DNA from: Desulfovibrio sp. ZJ369
GTDB taxonomy: Bacteria; Desulfobacterota; Desulfovibrionia; Desulfovibrionales; Desulfovibrionaceae
Assembly: GCF_011039085.1 (NCBI RefSeq)
Contig: NZ_JAAKEI010000001.1
Coordinates: 82,636 to 146,635 of the forward strand
Reading direction: 5' to 3'
Length of the DNA: 64,000 nucleotides
Part shown: one piece after another, positions 53,019 to 60,415 of the stretch
Position numbering within the stretch: the first letter of the stretch is position 1
How the letters are laid out: every line of letters starts with the position of its first letter
Notes under the pieces: model-generated
Seen by the model: only the letters and a program-made list of their open reading frames with translations
Database searches by the model: none
What the model was told of the DNA's origin: nothing
Made by a program: the position numbers and the translations under genes

Positions 53019-53838
53019 GGCCTGTTCACGCTATTTGACGAATTATATTCATGGGGTATACTTGCCCCCATGAACATAACCAAAGAACAATATGAACGCA
53101 TTGCCGATTGTTTCCCCGACAGCGGGGAAATGTTTCCCTGGATAATCGCCAGGTTCTCAATGCTATCCTCTATGTCGCGGAAAATGGCTGCAAGTGGCGG
53201 CGTCTCCCAAAAGAATTCGGCAACTGGCATACCATTTATACCCGAATGAATCGGTGGAGTAAAAATGGCGTCCTCGCCAAAATTTTTGAGCGGCTTCAGC
53301 GCGAGCGGCTTATTGCCGTCAAAATCAAGGTTCTTTCTCTTGATAGCACTATCATCAAGGTTCACCCCGATGGAACAGGGGCTTTAAAAAAACAGGCCCC
53401 CACTCCATCGGCAAATCCAGAGGCGGATGGACAACCAAACTTCATTTGGTTGCCGCGTCCCCTGAATGTGCCCTGATATTCAGTCTTTCCCCCGGCAATG
53501 CGGGAGATGCGCCCCAAGGCAGAAAACTTCTGGAAGCCCTCGGCCCTGCGCCTGCGCCTTGCAGTCTCCTTATGGACAGATCCTACGAAGGCAATGAAAC
53601 ACAACAATTGAGTCGTCGTCTGGGCTATGCGCCAGTAGTCCCTCCCCATCCCTTGCGGCGTAAGCCTTGGAATTATGACAAGGAGTTATACAAAAAACAC
53701 AATGAAGTTGAGAGATTGTTTCGACGCTTGAAGGGCTACAGGCGCATAGCAACCCGCTATGACAAGCTTGACGCATTGTTTCTTGGCTTCATCCTGTTTG
53801 CCCTCATCGTTGAAGGACTTAAAAAGTGTTAACAGGCC
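53019..53838 (+). mobile_element. IS5-type insertion sequence (IS427-like) with CTAG target duplication
   Basis: An 820-bp element bounded by the inverted ends GGCCTGTTCACGCT (left) and its imperfect complement at the right end (GGCCTGTTAACACT read inward). It is flanked by CTAG at 53015-53018 and 53839-53842. The transposase has two overlapping frames joined at an A7 tract, as in IS427-type elements. It is inserted into the tail of a palindromic intergenic element next to tRNA-Leu. A short non-coding derivative with the same ends occurs at 60277-60402. Confidence 0.85.
53070..53832 (+). pseudogene. IS5-family DDE transposase, frameshifted
   Basis: Read through, it gives the full IS5/IS427-type protein: MNITKEQYERIADCFP at 53070, LDNRQVLNAILYVAENGCKW, first Asp in VLSLDSTIIKVH, second in LLMDRSYEG, Glu in NEVERLFRRLKGYRRIATR. 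Two frame changes are needed. The one at the A7 tract (about 53386-53392) is a -1 change of the type programmed in this IS group. The one at 53113-53117 is unexpected: four Cs where five would keep the frame, which breaks the N terminus unless a TTG at 53108 is used. Either a decayed copy or a homopolymer sequencing error. Confidence 0.8.
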
Positions 53839-53898
53839 CTAGGGAATACCCCTGAAAAGATGCCGGATACATGACCGCATTCGTTCCCTTTGAAATGT

Positions 53899-53939
53899 AA
53901 AAACCCCCGTGCAACCACCTGAAATGGCGCATGGGGGGG
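53899..53939 (-). terminator. Terminator of tRNA-Leu
   Basis: On the minus strand a stem of CCCCC…ATGCGCCA with TGGTTGCACGGGGG is followed by five Ts, about 40 nt past the tRNA 3' end. Confidence 0.75.
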
Positions 53940-53977
53940 TTATACTGCCTGCTCTTGTGCAAGCCCTTGATATTCCT

Positions 53978-54064
53978 TGGTACCGGGAGCGAGACTTGAA
54001 CTCGCAAGAGGTTGCCCTCGGCGGATTTTGAGTCCGCTGCGTCTACCAATTCCACCATCCCGGC
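53978..54064 (-). tRNA. tRNA-Leu (anticodon CAA)
   Basis: An 87-nt tRNA with acceptor GCCGGGA/TCCCGGT, encoded CCA at the 3' end (53978-53980), long variable arm, T-loop GTTCAAGTC, and an anticodon stem GCGGA/TCCGC enclosing loop CTCAAAA, so the anticodon is CAA and the codon TTG. The long variable arm fits leucine. Confidence 0.93.
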
Positions 54065-54124
54065 ATATCAGAGCGGCCCGGCTGTTTCCTGTTTGCCAAA
54101 CGCGTTGCGCCGCCGTAAGTGTGC

Positions 54125-54154
54125 TTACTATCCCAGTCCGCCGCCTTCCGTCAA
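54125..54154 (-). promoter_or_regulatory. Probable promoter of tRNA-Leu
   Basis: Minus strand: -35 TTGACG (54149-54154), 18-bp spacer, -10 TAGTAA (54125-54130), about 60 nt before the tRNA 5' end. Confidence 0.5.
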
Positions 54155-54462
54155 GTGGGAGCATGGCGTTTTCCGCTGCAAGGCCGCGTCTTCCGGCTCA
54201 ATGTCCCCTTCATGTGTGTAAAGGCGAATCCCTCATGGCGCGCAGGCATCACGCCCTGCGTTTGAGCCCGGCACTGCCCGGTTTGGCCCAAAAACGTGAT
54301 CCATGCGCCACAACACTGCAAGTGGATTGCACTGCTCTTTTGCAGTCTCCGAAAAAGCGGCCAGGCGCGCTTATATCCCTGGCCGGGCCTGCAGGCTGCG
54401 TCTGCCCGGAGGCTGCGGAGAGCGGCCCGCAGCCTGATGCGCGAGGGAGCAGGCGAAAATTT
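54155..54462. other. Intergenic region without supported gene
   Basis: It lies downstream of the EamA gene and upstream of the tRNA promoter. No terminator with T-tract or credible frame is visible. Confidence 0.4.
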
Positions 54463-55335
54463 TTATTCGCGGCTTTTGTCCGTGCTCAGCAAGATGACCG
54501 CCGAAAGCACCAGAGCGCTGCCGATCCAGCCGCTGATGCTGAAATTTTCCTGCCAGAACAGCCAGACCCAAAACGTGCTCAGCACGGGTTCCAGATGGCA
54601 GGTCACGGCCGCGCGCACCAGGCTGAGCCGCTTCAGGCCCTGGCCGTAGCAGATATAGGCGAAATAGCCGGTGAGCAGACCCAGAAGCAGCAGCCAGAAC
54701 CAGACGCGGGGCGCATGGCGCAGACTTACGGGCACGCCGAGCCAAAGGGCCAGGGTTCCGCCCAGGAGCATGAAGGCATAGATGGCGGCGGTGGAATAGC
54801 GGCTCTGCCACCAGCGGTAAAAGGGATAATGCGAGGCATAGCAGAGACCGCTCAACAGGCCGCAGGCAATGCCCCACATGGATGCCTGCCCCGGCAGGCT
54901 GCCGCCGGAAAAGCAAACCAGCGTGGTGCCCGCGAGCGCAATGCCGATGGCGCTGATTTTACGGGAGGAAATTCTTTCCTGAAAAAGAAGGCGGGAAAAA
55001 AAAGCCACCCAGACCGGCGCCGTGTAGAGCAGCACCACGGCCATGGCCGCGCCGCTCAGTTTGATGGCGTATTGCGTGGCTCCGAAAAAGACGCCTACGC
55101 CCCAAAAGCCGAATACGGTAAAAATGCAGGCGTCGCGCGGGCGGATGCGCAACTGCCCGCTCAGGGCCGCATGCCCCAGAAAAAACGCGCCCCCAAACGC
55201 TGCCCGCCAGAACGCCGTTTCCAGCGGGCTGAGCCCGGCGTTCATGCAGATTTTGGAAATAACGCCGATCAGCGACCAGAAAAAGGCCGCCAGCAAAATC
55301 CAGACATAGCCGCCGAGGCGATCACTCTGATGCAT
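54463..55335 (-). CDS. EamA/DMT-family transporter
   Basis: Ten predicted helices in two EamA halves (about 8-140 and 150-285), e.g. YVWILLAAFFWSLIGVISKI and GIACGLLSGLCYASHYPF. It has 290 residues, normal for the family. The ATG at 55335 is chosen; a longer frame begins at 55398 inside the next gene, with no better ribosome site. It is the last gene of a three-gene minus-strand unit with a phosphodiesterase-type enzyme and a deacetylase-like protein; the substrate is unknown, metabolite export being usual. Confidence 0.82.
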   Translation of the reverse strand: MHQSDRLGGYVWILLAAFFWSLIGVISKICMNAGLSPLETAFWRAAFGGAFFLGHAALSGQLRIRPRDACIFTVFGFWGVGVFFGATQYAIKLSGAAMAVVLLYTAPVWVAFFSRLLFQERISSRKISAIGIALAGTTLVCFSGGSLPGQASMWGIACGLLSGLCYASHYPFYRWWQSRYSTAAIYAFMLLGGTLALWLGVPVSLRHAPRVWFWLLLLGLLTGYFAYICYGQGLKRLSLVRAAVTCHLEPVLSTFWVWLFWQENFSISGWIGSALVLSAVILLSTDKSRE

Positions 55336-55363
55336 GCGGATTTCCAGGTTGTGGATTTGGCGG

Positions 55364-56161
55364 TCAGGCGTGCGCTGTCTTTGCTCCCTGCTGCTCACAA
55401 ATGCCCAGCAGGCGCAGAACCAGACCCGCCACCTGGGTTTGCGCGCCGGGCAAGGGCAGATCCGCCCAGGCCCGGCCCATCAGCCAGAGCGGCACGCGGC
55501 GGTTTTGCGCCACGGCGTCGCTGTGCCCGCCTTCATTGTCCATGCCGTGATCGCTGGTCACCAGGACGGCATAGTCTTCGGCCAGCCAGCGCGGCACATG
55601 GCGGGCCAGCAGGTTGTCGGCCCGGCGCGCCGCCTGCCGGTATGCCGGAGAGTCCGCCCCAAAGCCGTGGCCGGCAAAGTCAATGCCCATGGGATGCACC
55701 AGCAGCAGATCCGGCGTATGGCGCAGGCGCAGACATTCGGCATCATGAAAAAGCTCATCGTCAGGATAGGCGTCATTGCCGTAAAACAGGCCATGACTGA
55801 CAGGCAGGCGCGGATCATCGATCAGGCGATCCCTGCCGGGCGCAAAGGGCGCGCGATTGCAGAGCTCGCTGATCCAGTAATACGCGGCCGCGGCAGTGGT
55901 CAATCCGGCGCTGCGCGCCCGCTGGAAGATGGTGGGTGCCGGGCAGAGCCGGGCGTCGTCGTTATGCAGAATGCCTGTCTGCACCGGAGCAAGCCCGCTG
56001 AGCAGCGTGGCGTAAATGGGCCGGGAAAGCGACGGCAGCTCGGCCTCAAGCTCGCAGTAGCGGGCTTCGCCCGCTTCCTCCAGGGCCAGAGCGAAACTCA
56101 GGCAACGTCGGGCCGTGCTCGCGGCGAGCCCGTCCAGCAGCACGAAAACCAGACGGGGCAT
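55364..56161 (-). CDS. Alkaline phosphatase superfamily (nucleotide pyrophosphatase/phosphodiesterase-like) protein
   Basis: Metal ligands of the superfamily are visible: LVFVLLDGLAAS (first Asp), LPSLSRPIYATLLSG (nucleophile Ser or Thr region), MGIDFAGHG (Asp/His) and VTSDHGM (Asp-His), followed by a GGHSD block. It has 265 residues, short for the family and without a signal peptide, so it is probably cytoplasmic. The ATG at 56161 overlaps the stop of the upstream deacetylase-like gene (TGATG), behind GGAGACTGG. Substrate not identifiable; a phosphonate- or phosphate-ester hydrolase is possible. Confidence 0.75.
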   Translation of the reverse strand: MPRLVFVLLDGLAASTARRCLSFALALEEAGEARYCELEAELPSLSRPIYATLLSGLAPVQTGILHNDDARLCPAPTIFQRARSAGLTTAAAAYYWISELCNRAPFAPGRDRLIDDPRLPVSHGLFYGNDAYPDDELFHDAECLRLRHTPDLLLVHPMGIDFAGHGFGADSPAYRQAARRADNLLARHVPRWLAEDYAVLVTSDHGMDNEGGHSDAVAQNRRVPLWLMGRAWADLPLPGAQTQVAGLVLRLLGICEQQGAKTAHA

Positions 56162-57204
56162 CACCAGTCTCCTTTTCCGGCCGGGCGGTCGGGAAAATTC
56201 AGGGCCGGGGCCTGCGCATAAAGCTGGGCGGCCGTCACCCCCCGGACGTCAAAGGATTCCCTGAGCCATTGCAGATAGACGCGGATTTTTTCCAGCAGAG
56301 CGGCGGCGGCGGCCTCATCCGGCACATGGGGCGAAGCGCCGGGCAGCATTTCCGAGGAGTGCCAGAACAGGCTGAGCACCTTGCCGCCGCGCGTAACATG
56401 GGTGCGGGCGGCCAGCCGCATGACTCGCAGACTGTGCCAGATGGGATTGGCGCTCAAGGCTCCCCAGAAATGAAATGAATCCAGCAGCGCGTTGCGGCGG
56501 GCGGCAAGCCCGTGCCAGAGCCGCGCCGCAACGGGCCAGAGCGGGATCTGGGTGATGGGCGCTTCCAGCAGGCGGCAGCCCGGCGCATCTTCGACCCAAT
56601 AGGGATCCGGGGGCGCCAGAAAATGATCCGCGCCGTCCTTGAAAGCGCGCAACGGGCAGATGGAGCTGTCCACCCGGATGCCCGCCTCGGCCAGCAGCGG
56701 CCGCACCACGGATTTCAGATCCCAGCGGCCCATGCGAAAGCTGGTCAGCGGCGCGGACTGGAAATCGCGCCCGGCGTCCAGCAGGGTTTGCAAACGTCGG
56801 CGCAACAGCTCGCGCGGCACACGATCCGTGCGCATGGGCGGGCCATCTGCCCCGCCTTTGTTGCCCGATCCCTCCGGCAAAGCCGAGGGAGCGTCCAGGG
56901 GCGGGGTGCTCCAGTGGTGCAAATGCGCGGCGATCTCCGCGCCGCAATGGTCGCGCATCCAGGCCAGCGCCCGACGGCCTTGGGCATCGGCAAAAACAGC
57001 GTGCGCGCAGAAGAGCGTCAACGGAAAGCCCAGCTCGTGCGTCAACGGCGCCAGACGCGGCAAAAGGCCCACATTGCGCACGCCGCAACCCGAAGCGGCA
57101 TAGCGGCCTGAAAAGAGTCCTTCTTCCTCCACATCCAGACTGACAATAACGCGCAACGACCCGCTTTTGCGGCTCCTGTCTCTTTCAGAGGCGAGTGTCG
57201 TCAT
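56161..57204 (-). CDS. Polysaccharide-deacetylase-like protein
   Basis: It has an NodB-like fold pattern: VSLDVEEEGLFSGRY at about 19-33 (Asp of the first motif), AAHLHHWSTPP at about 90 in the place of the His-x3-His metal motif, TSFRMGRWDLKSV in the region of motif 3 and SLFWHSSEMLPG near 290. It has 347 residues. There is no signal peptide. It heads a three-gene unit with the phosphodiesterase-like and EamA proteins, so it may take part in building a surface glycan. The deacetylase assignment is from motifs only. Confidence 0.65.
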   Translation of the reverse strand: MTTLASERDRSRKSGSLRVIVSLDVEEEGLFSGRYAASGCGVRNVGLLPRLAPLTHELGFPLTLFCAHAVFADAQGRRALAWMRDHCGAEIAAHLHHWSTPPLDAPSALPEGSGNKGGADGPPMRTDRVPRELLRRRLQTLLDAGRDFQSAPLTSFRMGRWDLKSVVRPLLAEAGIRVDSSICPLRAFKDGADHFLAPPDPYWVEDAPGCRLLEAPITQIPLWPVAARLWHGLAARRNALLDSFHFWGALSANPIWHSLRVMRLAARTHVTRGGKVLSLFWHSSEMLPGASPHVPDEAAAAALLEKIRVYLQWLRESFDVRGVTAAQLYAQAPALNFPDRPAGKGDW

Positions 57205-57338
57205 GGCGACATACTATGCCCATGTCTTTTGCAAGGCAATCGGACAAGTGCGGGCGCAGCGCATTCCCGGCCATGCGAAAAGGAGCGGCATGGAAATGCC
57301 GATCCTCTCTGAAACAGCGGCGGTGAACAAGGCTTTTG

Positions 57339-57372
57339 GAGCGTTTTGCTCATGAAATCAGCAAAACGCTCT
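57339..57372. repeat. Minimal palindromic module next to the flavodoxin pseudogene stop
   Basis: GGAGCGTTTTGCTCATGA…TCAGCAAAACGCTCT is a stand-alone opening hairpin of the dispersed family, 5 nt from the stop codon of the minus-strand gene. Confidence 0.65.
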
Positions 57373-57376
57373 GGCT

Positions 57377-57927
57377 CTATTGAATGGATTTTCCCAGATC
57401 AAAGGCTTGCTGAATTTCGCTTTTTCCTTTGATATCGCCAACATCCATATTTCCTCCGGCCAACACATGGCCGAGGTTCTCCCACCGCAGATGCTCCATC
57501 AGGTGGTCGTAGTAAAGAACCGCGTCCTCAAAGCCGTGGCCCTCCGCCGCCATCAACAGGGCGGAGGATTTTCCGTTTCCTCTCAGGAGATTGCCGTCCC
57601 CCTCCTCCAGAGCGAACAGGCGGTCAAGCGCCGTCCTGAGCTGGCCGCTCATGGTCCAGTAATAGAGCGGCGAGGCCAGCACAATCACATCGCAGTCCCG
57701 AACCGCCGGGTAAATCTGCGCCATATCGTCCTTTTGGACGCAGGGGCACTCTTTCTTGCCATGTCCGCCGAAGCAGCCCTTGCAGCCGTGGATGTCCATG
57801 CCGTCCAGAAAAAACTCGCTAACGCTATGTCCAGCACTCTCCGCGCCCTCGTAAAGGCTTTGACCAAGGCGGAAGTGTTGCCGCTCTTTCGGGGACTGCC
57901 ATTGAGAATGACAATTTTTTTGGCCAT
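57377..57927 (-). pseudogene. Flavodoxin-family NAD(P)H oxidoreductase, frameshifted
   Basis: FMN-dependent reductase fold. The N-terminal part reads MAKKIVILNGSPRKSGNTSALVKA (FMN phosphate loop, seen here in two pieces around residue 12). The frame then breaks near 57864; in the next frame it continues YEGAESAGHSVSEFFLDGMD, IHGCKGCFGGHGKKECPC, then VLASPLYYWTMSGQLRTALD. One T missing from the TTT-ACG run explains the shift. Full length would be about 183 residues, like its neighbour. It lies 12 nt from the intact paralogue and is probably a recent loss or a sequencing error. Confidence 0.8.
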
Positions 57928-57939
57928 ACCCACACTCCC

Positions 57940-58485
57940 TCAGAACTTCTCCGCCAGTTCAGCCGCCTGAGCGCAGCCGTCAGTCCTGGCGATGGCCCCG
58001 GCCTCCAGAACGCCGGGCACCAGCACCTCGCCCACCACCTTCCACTTCATCAGGGCGGCAGACCGCTCAATGGGGATGCGGACGCCGTCCATCACGGACA
58101 TGTCATCTTCCTCGCAGCAGACGATCATGGCGCACTCCTTGCCCGCAAAGTCCTTGCCGCCCACCACCAGGGAGTACAGACGGTCAATGACGCCCTTGAT
58201 CTGAGCAGGGATAGAGTACCAGTAGACCGGGGTGGTGAACACCACGGCGTCCGATTCCAGGACGGCGGGGGCGATGGTATTGAAGTCGTCATCAAAAGAG
58301 CAAGCCTTGCCGGTTTTATAGCAAGTCTCGCAGGCGTGACAGCCTCCAATCTTCATCATAGCGGCGTCAAAGCGGGTGACAGTGTGGCCCCTGGTCCGGG
58401 CCGCCTGGACGAAAGCATCGGTCATGGCAAAGCTGTTGCCGTTCTTCCGGGGACTGCCGGTAATGACTACAATTTTCTTGCCCAT
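57940..58485 (-). CDS. Flavodoxin-family NAD(P)H-dependent oxidoreductase
   Basis: A 181-residue FMN-fold protein: ITGSPRKNGNSFAMTDAF (phosphate loop, residues 8-25), then the Cys motif GGCHACETCYKTGKAC (about 47-62) and TTPVYWYSIPAQIKGVIDRL (FMN isoalloxazine region, about 84-103). The Cys-x2-Cys pattern occurs in iron-sulfur-flavoprotein-like relatives of anaerobes. Its sequence looks closer to Firmicutes homologues than to the rest of the window, so horizontal gain is plausible. It is divergent from an hxlR-type regulator fragment, the usual arrangement for such reductases. Confidence 0.88.
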   Translation of the reverse strand: MGKKIVVITGSPRKNGNSFAMTDAFVQAARTRGHTVTRFDAAMMKIGGCHACETCYKTGKACSFDDDFNTIAPAVLESDAVVFTTPVYWYSIPAQIKGVIDRLYSLVVGGKDFAGKECAMIVCCEEDDMSVMDGVRIPIERSAALMKWKVVGEVLVPGVLEAGAIARTDGCAQAAELAEKF

Positions 58486-58540
58486 AAGAGAAAAGCACTC
58501 CTTTTTTTCAAGCCGACTTGACTCGTTTCACGGCTCGTAT

Positions 58541-58690
58541 TAGAGCGGTTTGCTGTTGAAAACAGCAACCGCTCTGGCGGCCGCGGGAGCGGACGCCCGC
58601 GCCGAATGAGCGTCCAGACCGCGTTCTGGACGCGAAATGATGGCAGCGCCGCTTTTGAAATTGAATAATTTCAAAAGCAAAATGTTCTAG
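58541..58690 (-). repeat. Modular palindromic element (reverse orientation)
   Basis: TAGAGCGGTTTGCTGTTG…CAACCGCTCT, GC-rich module, CGTCCAGA/TCTGGACG hairpin, then GCTTTTGAAATT…AATTTCAAAAGC and AAAATGTTCTAG. It is an inverse copy of 14429-14570, located between the reductase promoter region and the hxlR fragment. Confidence 0.82.
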
Positions 58691-58712
58691 TATAGTAGCG
58701 TGAATTACTAAA

Positions 58713-58743
58713 TTGACAAGTACGCACTTCAAGGTGTGATACT
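58713..58743 (+). promoter_or_regulatory. Promoter ahead of the hxlR fragment
   Basis: -35 TTGACA (58713-58718) and -10 GATACT (58738-58743; spacer 19) or TGATAC (spacer 18). A small palindrome AAGT-ACGC-ACTT overlaps the spacer and could be the HxlR-type operator. Confidence 0.45.
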
Positions 58744-58763
58744 TACCCAAAGGAGAGTGTGCC

Positions 58764-58874
58764 ATAAGTATTGATTGCATCAAGGATACCAAATTGGAGG
58801 ACACGGGTTTCAGCTATACCATGTTGCTGATCCAGGGGAAATATAAGATGGTTATGGGGCCGCAGGAAAGATGA
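58764..58874 (+). pseudogene. 5' fragment of an HxlR-type transcriptional regulator
   Basis: The frame reads ISIDCIKDTKLEDTGFSYTM, then LLIQGKYKMV, which is the N terminus of HxlR-family winged-helix regulators. It then switches to unrelated residues (MGPQER) and stops at 58874. The first codon is ATA behind AAGGAGAGTGTGCC, where an ATG would be expected. Loss of similarity falls at about 58854, which is also the predicted left terminus of the Mu-like prophage. The intact gene (about 100-120 residues) would have been divergent from the flavodoxin-type reductases and probably controlled them. Confidence 0.7.
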
Positions 58875-59030
58875 GAATGGCTACAGGAGCCAACCATAGT
58901 TGACCGATGCCTGACTTTCCTTTGACTGACGCCGGTCTGGTGCTTGACCGGAGGAGGATGGCGGCGTGAAAAAAGGTTTGAGAATGGGAGGGTAATTTGG
59001 GGGCTGATCCGCACGAGAAATGAGAATGTG
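58860..59030. promoter_or_regulatory. Three transposase-binding-like sites at the prophage left end
   Basis: TGAGAATG occurs at 58872, 58979 and 59021. The first and third copies match at 17 of 22 positions when taken as 58860-58881 and 59009-59030. Spacing between copies is 107 and 42 bp, and the first site covers positions 6-27 from the proposed terminus. In phage Mu, as I recall, L1, L2 and L3 start at about 6, 111 and 151. Confidence 0.7.
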
Positions 59031-59068
59031 AAGGCTACCAATCGGGAGACTCTGACGCTGAAAAAACG

Positions 59069-59797
59069 CTACTCCTGGTACTCTCTGCCTACCCAAAGAA
59101 TCTGACCAATCACACGGAAGCTATCAAAAGTCTGCTCCCCCAATTCAATGACTATCGGGCGATATTCAGGATTGACACTCTTCAATATAATCTTCCCTGG
59201 CTCCTTATCGATCCTCTTCAGATAAATAGCATCTTCAAAACCGACGGCGTATATTCGCCCCAGCTTCACCTCTTTTTTACTCTGGTCAATCAAAACCGCA
59301 TCCCCATCCATAATTTCTGGCTGCATACTGTCACCTTGCACTTTCATCACTACCATTGAAGCAGGGTTGCCCTTTCGGCGCAAAAAAGCCGACGAGAACG
59401 CGCAGTAGCCCTCGACTTCCCCCTCCACTTCAAAGCTTCCTTGCCCAGCCGACAATCTGGCTTTCACCAGCGGCACGTTAAGCATGCCGCTCCCATCTTC
59501 TATTCCCTCAAGAGCATACGCCTCAGAAGTAGATATAAATTGTTGGATATCTTTTTTATCTCCAGGCTCTTCTTCCTCTAATAGCATTGGCCCAAGACCA
59601 GTAAGAAGCCAATGAGGGGAAATTCCAGTTGCGTCACATAATTTTTTTACAAAATCGGATTTTGGCACTCTCCCGTTTTCGTACCTACTAAGGGAATTTT
59701 GGTGAATCTCTAGCTCTCTGGCTGCCTGCTCTTGGGTGTCAAAATATTTTTTGCGGACAAATCTTATGCGCTTTCCAACGGTATCGAGTGTGTTCAA
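59069..59797 (-). CDS. Phage repressor with XRE HTH and active-type S24 domain
   Basis: Lysogeny repressor of the Mu-like prophage. The HTH is at about residues 3-60 (TQEQAARELEIHQNSLSRYE) and the S24 domain at about 125-242 with the intact catalytic Ser in VQGDSMQPEIMDGDAV and a Lys in DAIYLKRID, so self-cleavage on induction is plausible, unlike the classical Mu c protein. The start is taken as TTG (242 residues) because GGGAGCCGAAC precedes it; the frame is open upstream to 59923 through the operator palindrome, without coding character. It is transcribed towards the left end, as in Mu. Confidence 0.85.
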   Translation of the reverse strand: MNTLDTVGKRIRFVRKKYFDTQEQAARELEIHQNSLSRYENGRVPKSDFVKKLCDATGISPHWLLTGLGPMLLEEEEPGDKKDIQQFISTSEAYALEGIEDGSGMLNVPLVKARLSAGQGSFEVEGEVEGYCAFSSAFLRRKGNPASMVVMKVQGDSMQPEIMDGDAVLIDQSKKEVKLGRIYAVGFEDAIYLKRIDKEPGKIILKSVNPEYRPIVIELGEQTFDSFRVIGQILWVGREYQE

Positions 59798-59810
59798 GTT
59801 CGGCTCCCGG

Positions 59811-59955
59811 AAGTTGAACAGGAAGTTGAACACCCTGTTTTCCCAAGCTTGCGGAATATTGGGATAAGAATATCCCAATATTTTTTGAACTTGAACACCT
59901 TTTTGGTTGACAAATAATCCCAAACAGGTGAAAAGGGGAAACGGGTGGTTGACAA
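59811..59955. promoter_or_regulatory. Operator/early-promoter region of the prophage
   Basis: It contains, in order: tandem GAAGTTGAACA direct repeats (about 59811-59832); a perfect palindrome with 12-base arms AATATTGGGATA and a 4-nt spacer (about 59855-59882), followed by a T-tract; and two GGTTGACAA repeats 42 bp apart (59905 and 59947). Two TTGACA hexamers (59907 and 59949) could be -35 elements of rightward promoters. GACAAGTCA is repeated at about 59951 and 59963. This is the expected repressor/Ner control zone and possibly an enhancer. Confidence 0.6.
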
Positions 59956-60033
59956 GTCACGCGACAAGTCAGCCATAGCAGGCAGCCAAGTTTTTAGCAA
60001 TGGAGCGTTAACCGGCTTTCTAAGGAGGCAAAA

Positions 60034-60276
60034 GTGAGCAGACTCCAGCCCTATTGCCAAGGCAGGGCGGACTCCAAAAGGGAAATCCAGAGGATTCTGG
60101 ATGGCCAAGGAAAGAATTTTATAGATGTGGCTGCCTTGGCAGGCGTGAGCAAGCAGACAGTTTCTGCGACCATGAATGGATTTCGGCACAGCCCCAGAGT
60201 CCTCGATACGTTAAGGCTTCTGGGAGTACCAGAAGACCTCCTTCATGACCCACGGCATTCCAATAGTGCAGCCTAG
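60034..60276 (+). CDS. Ner-like small HTH protein of the prophage
   Basis: It has 80 residues with one HTH (about 31-52, DVAALAGVSKQTVSATMNG) and a C-terminal helical part RVLDTLRLLGVPEDLLHD. It occupies the place of ner, which in Mu shuts down early and repressor transcription. The start is GTG at 60034 behind a perfect TAAGGAGGCAAAA. The TAG stop is part of the CTAG that forms the left target copy of the inserted 126-bp element, so the original C terminus may have been different. Confidence 0.75.
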   Translation: MSRLQPYCQGRADSKREIQRILDGQGKNFIDVAALAGVSKQTVSATMNGFRHSPRVLDTLRLLGVPEDLLHDPRHSNSAA

Positions 60277-60402
60277 GGCCTGTTCACGCTTATCAGAAAA
60301 AGTCTTGTTTTTTCGGAACACTGCCTCGTAATTCTGCCGGGAAAGGATTTTCGTTGAACTCTTTAAAATAGTTGAGAATGCGCAGGATAGTGCTAACACG
60401 CC
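60277..60402. mobile_element. 126-bp non-autonomous element with IS5-type ends (MITE)
   Basis: The left end GGCCTGTTCACGCT is identical to that of the IS at 53019; the right end read inward is GGCGTGTTAGCACT. It is flanked by CTAG at 60273-60276 and 60403-60406. The interior does not encode a transposase; read on the minus strand one frame is open for about 30 codons (ILNYFKEFNENPFPAELRG) with a protein-like composition, perhaps a captured coding tail. It sits between ner-like and A. Confidence 0.8.
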
Positions 60403-60415
60403 CTAGGTGAACGTC

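Noticed and set aside
53070..53117. TTG at 53108 as the true start of the IS transposase
   Set aside because: The residues encoded from the ATG at 53070 match the family N terminus up to the C run, so a one-base loss explains the data better than an alternative start.
58686..58712. Prophage end placed at the end of the palindromic repeat
   Set aside because: The hxlR promoter and N-terminal codons lie to the right of this point, and the transposase-site-like repeats start only after 58860.
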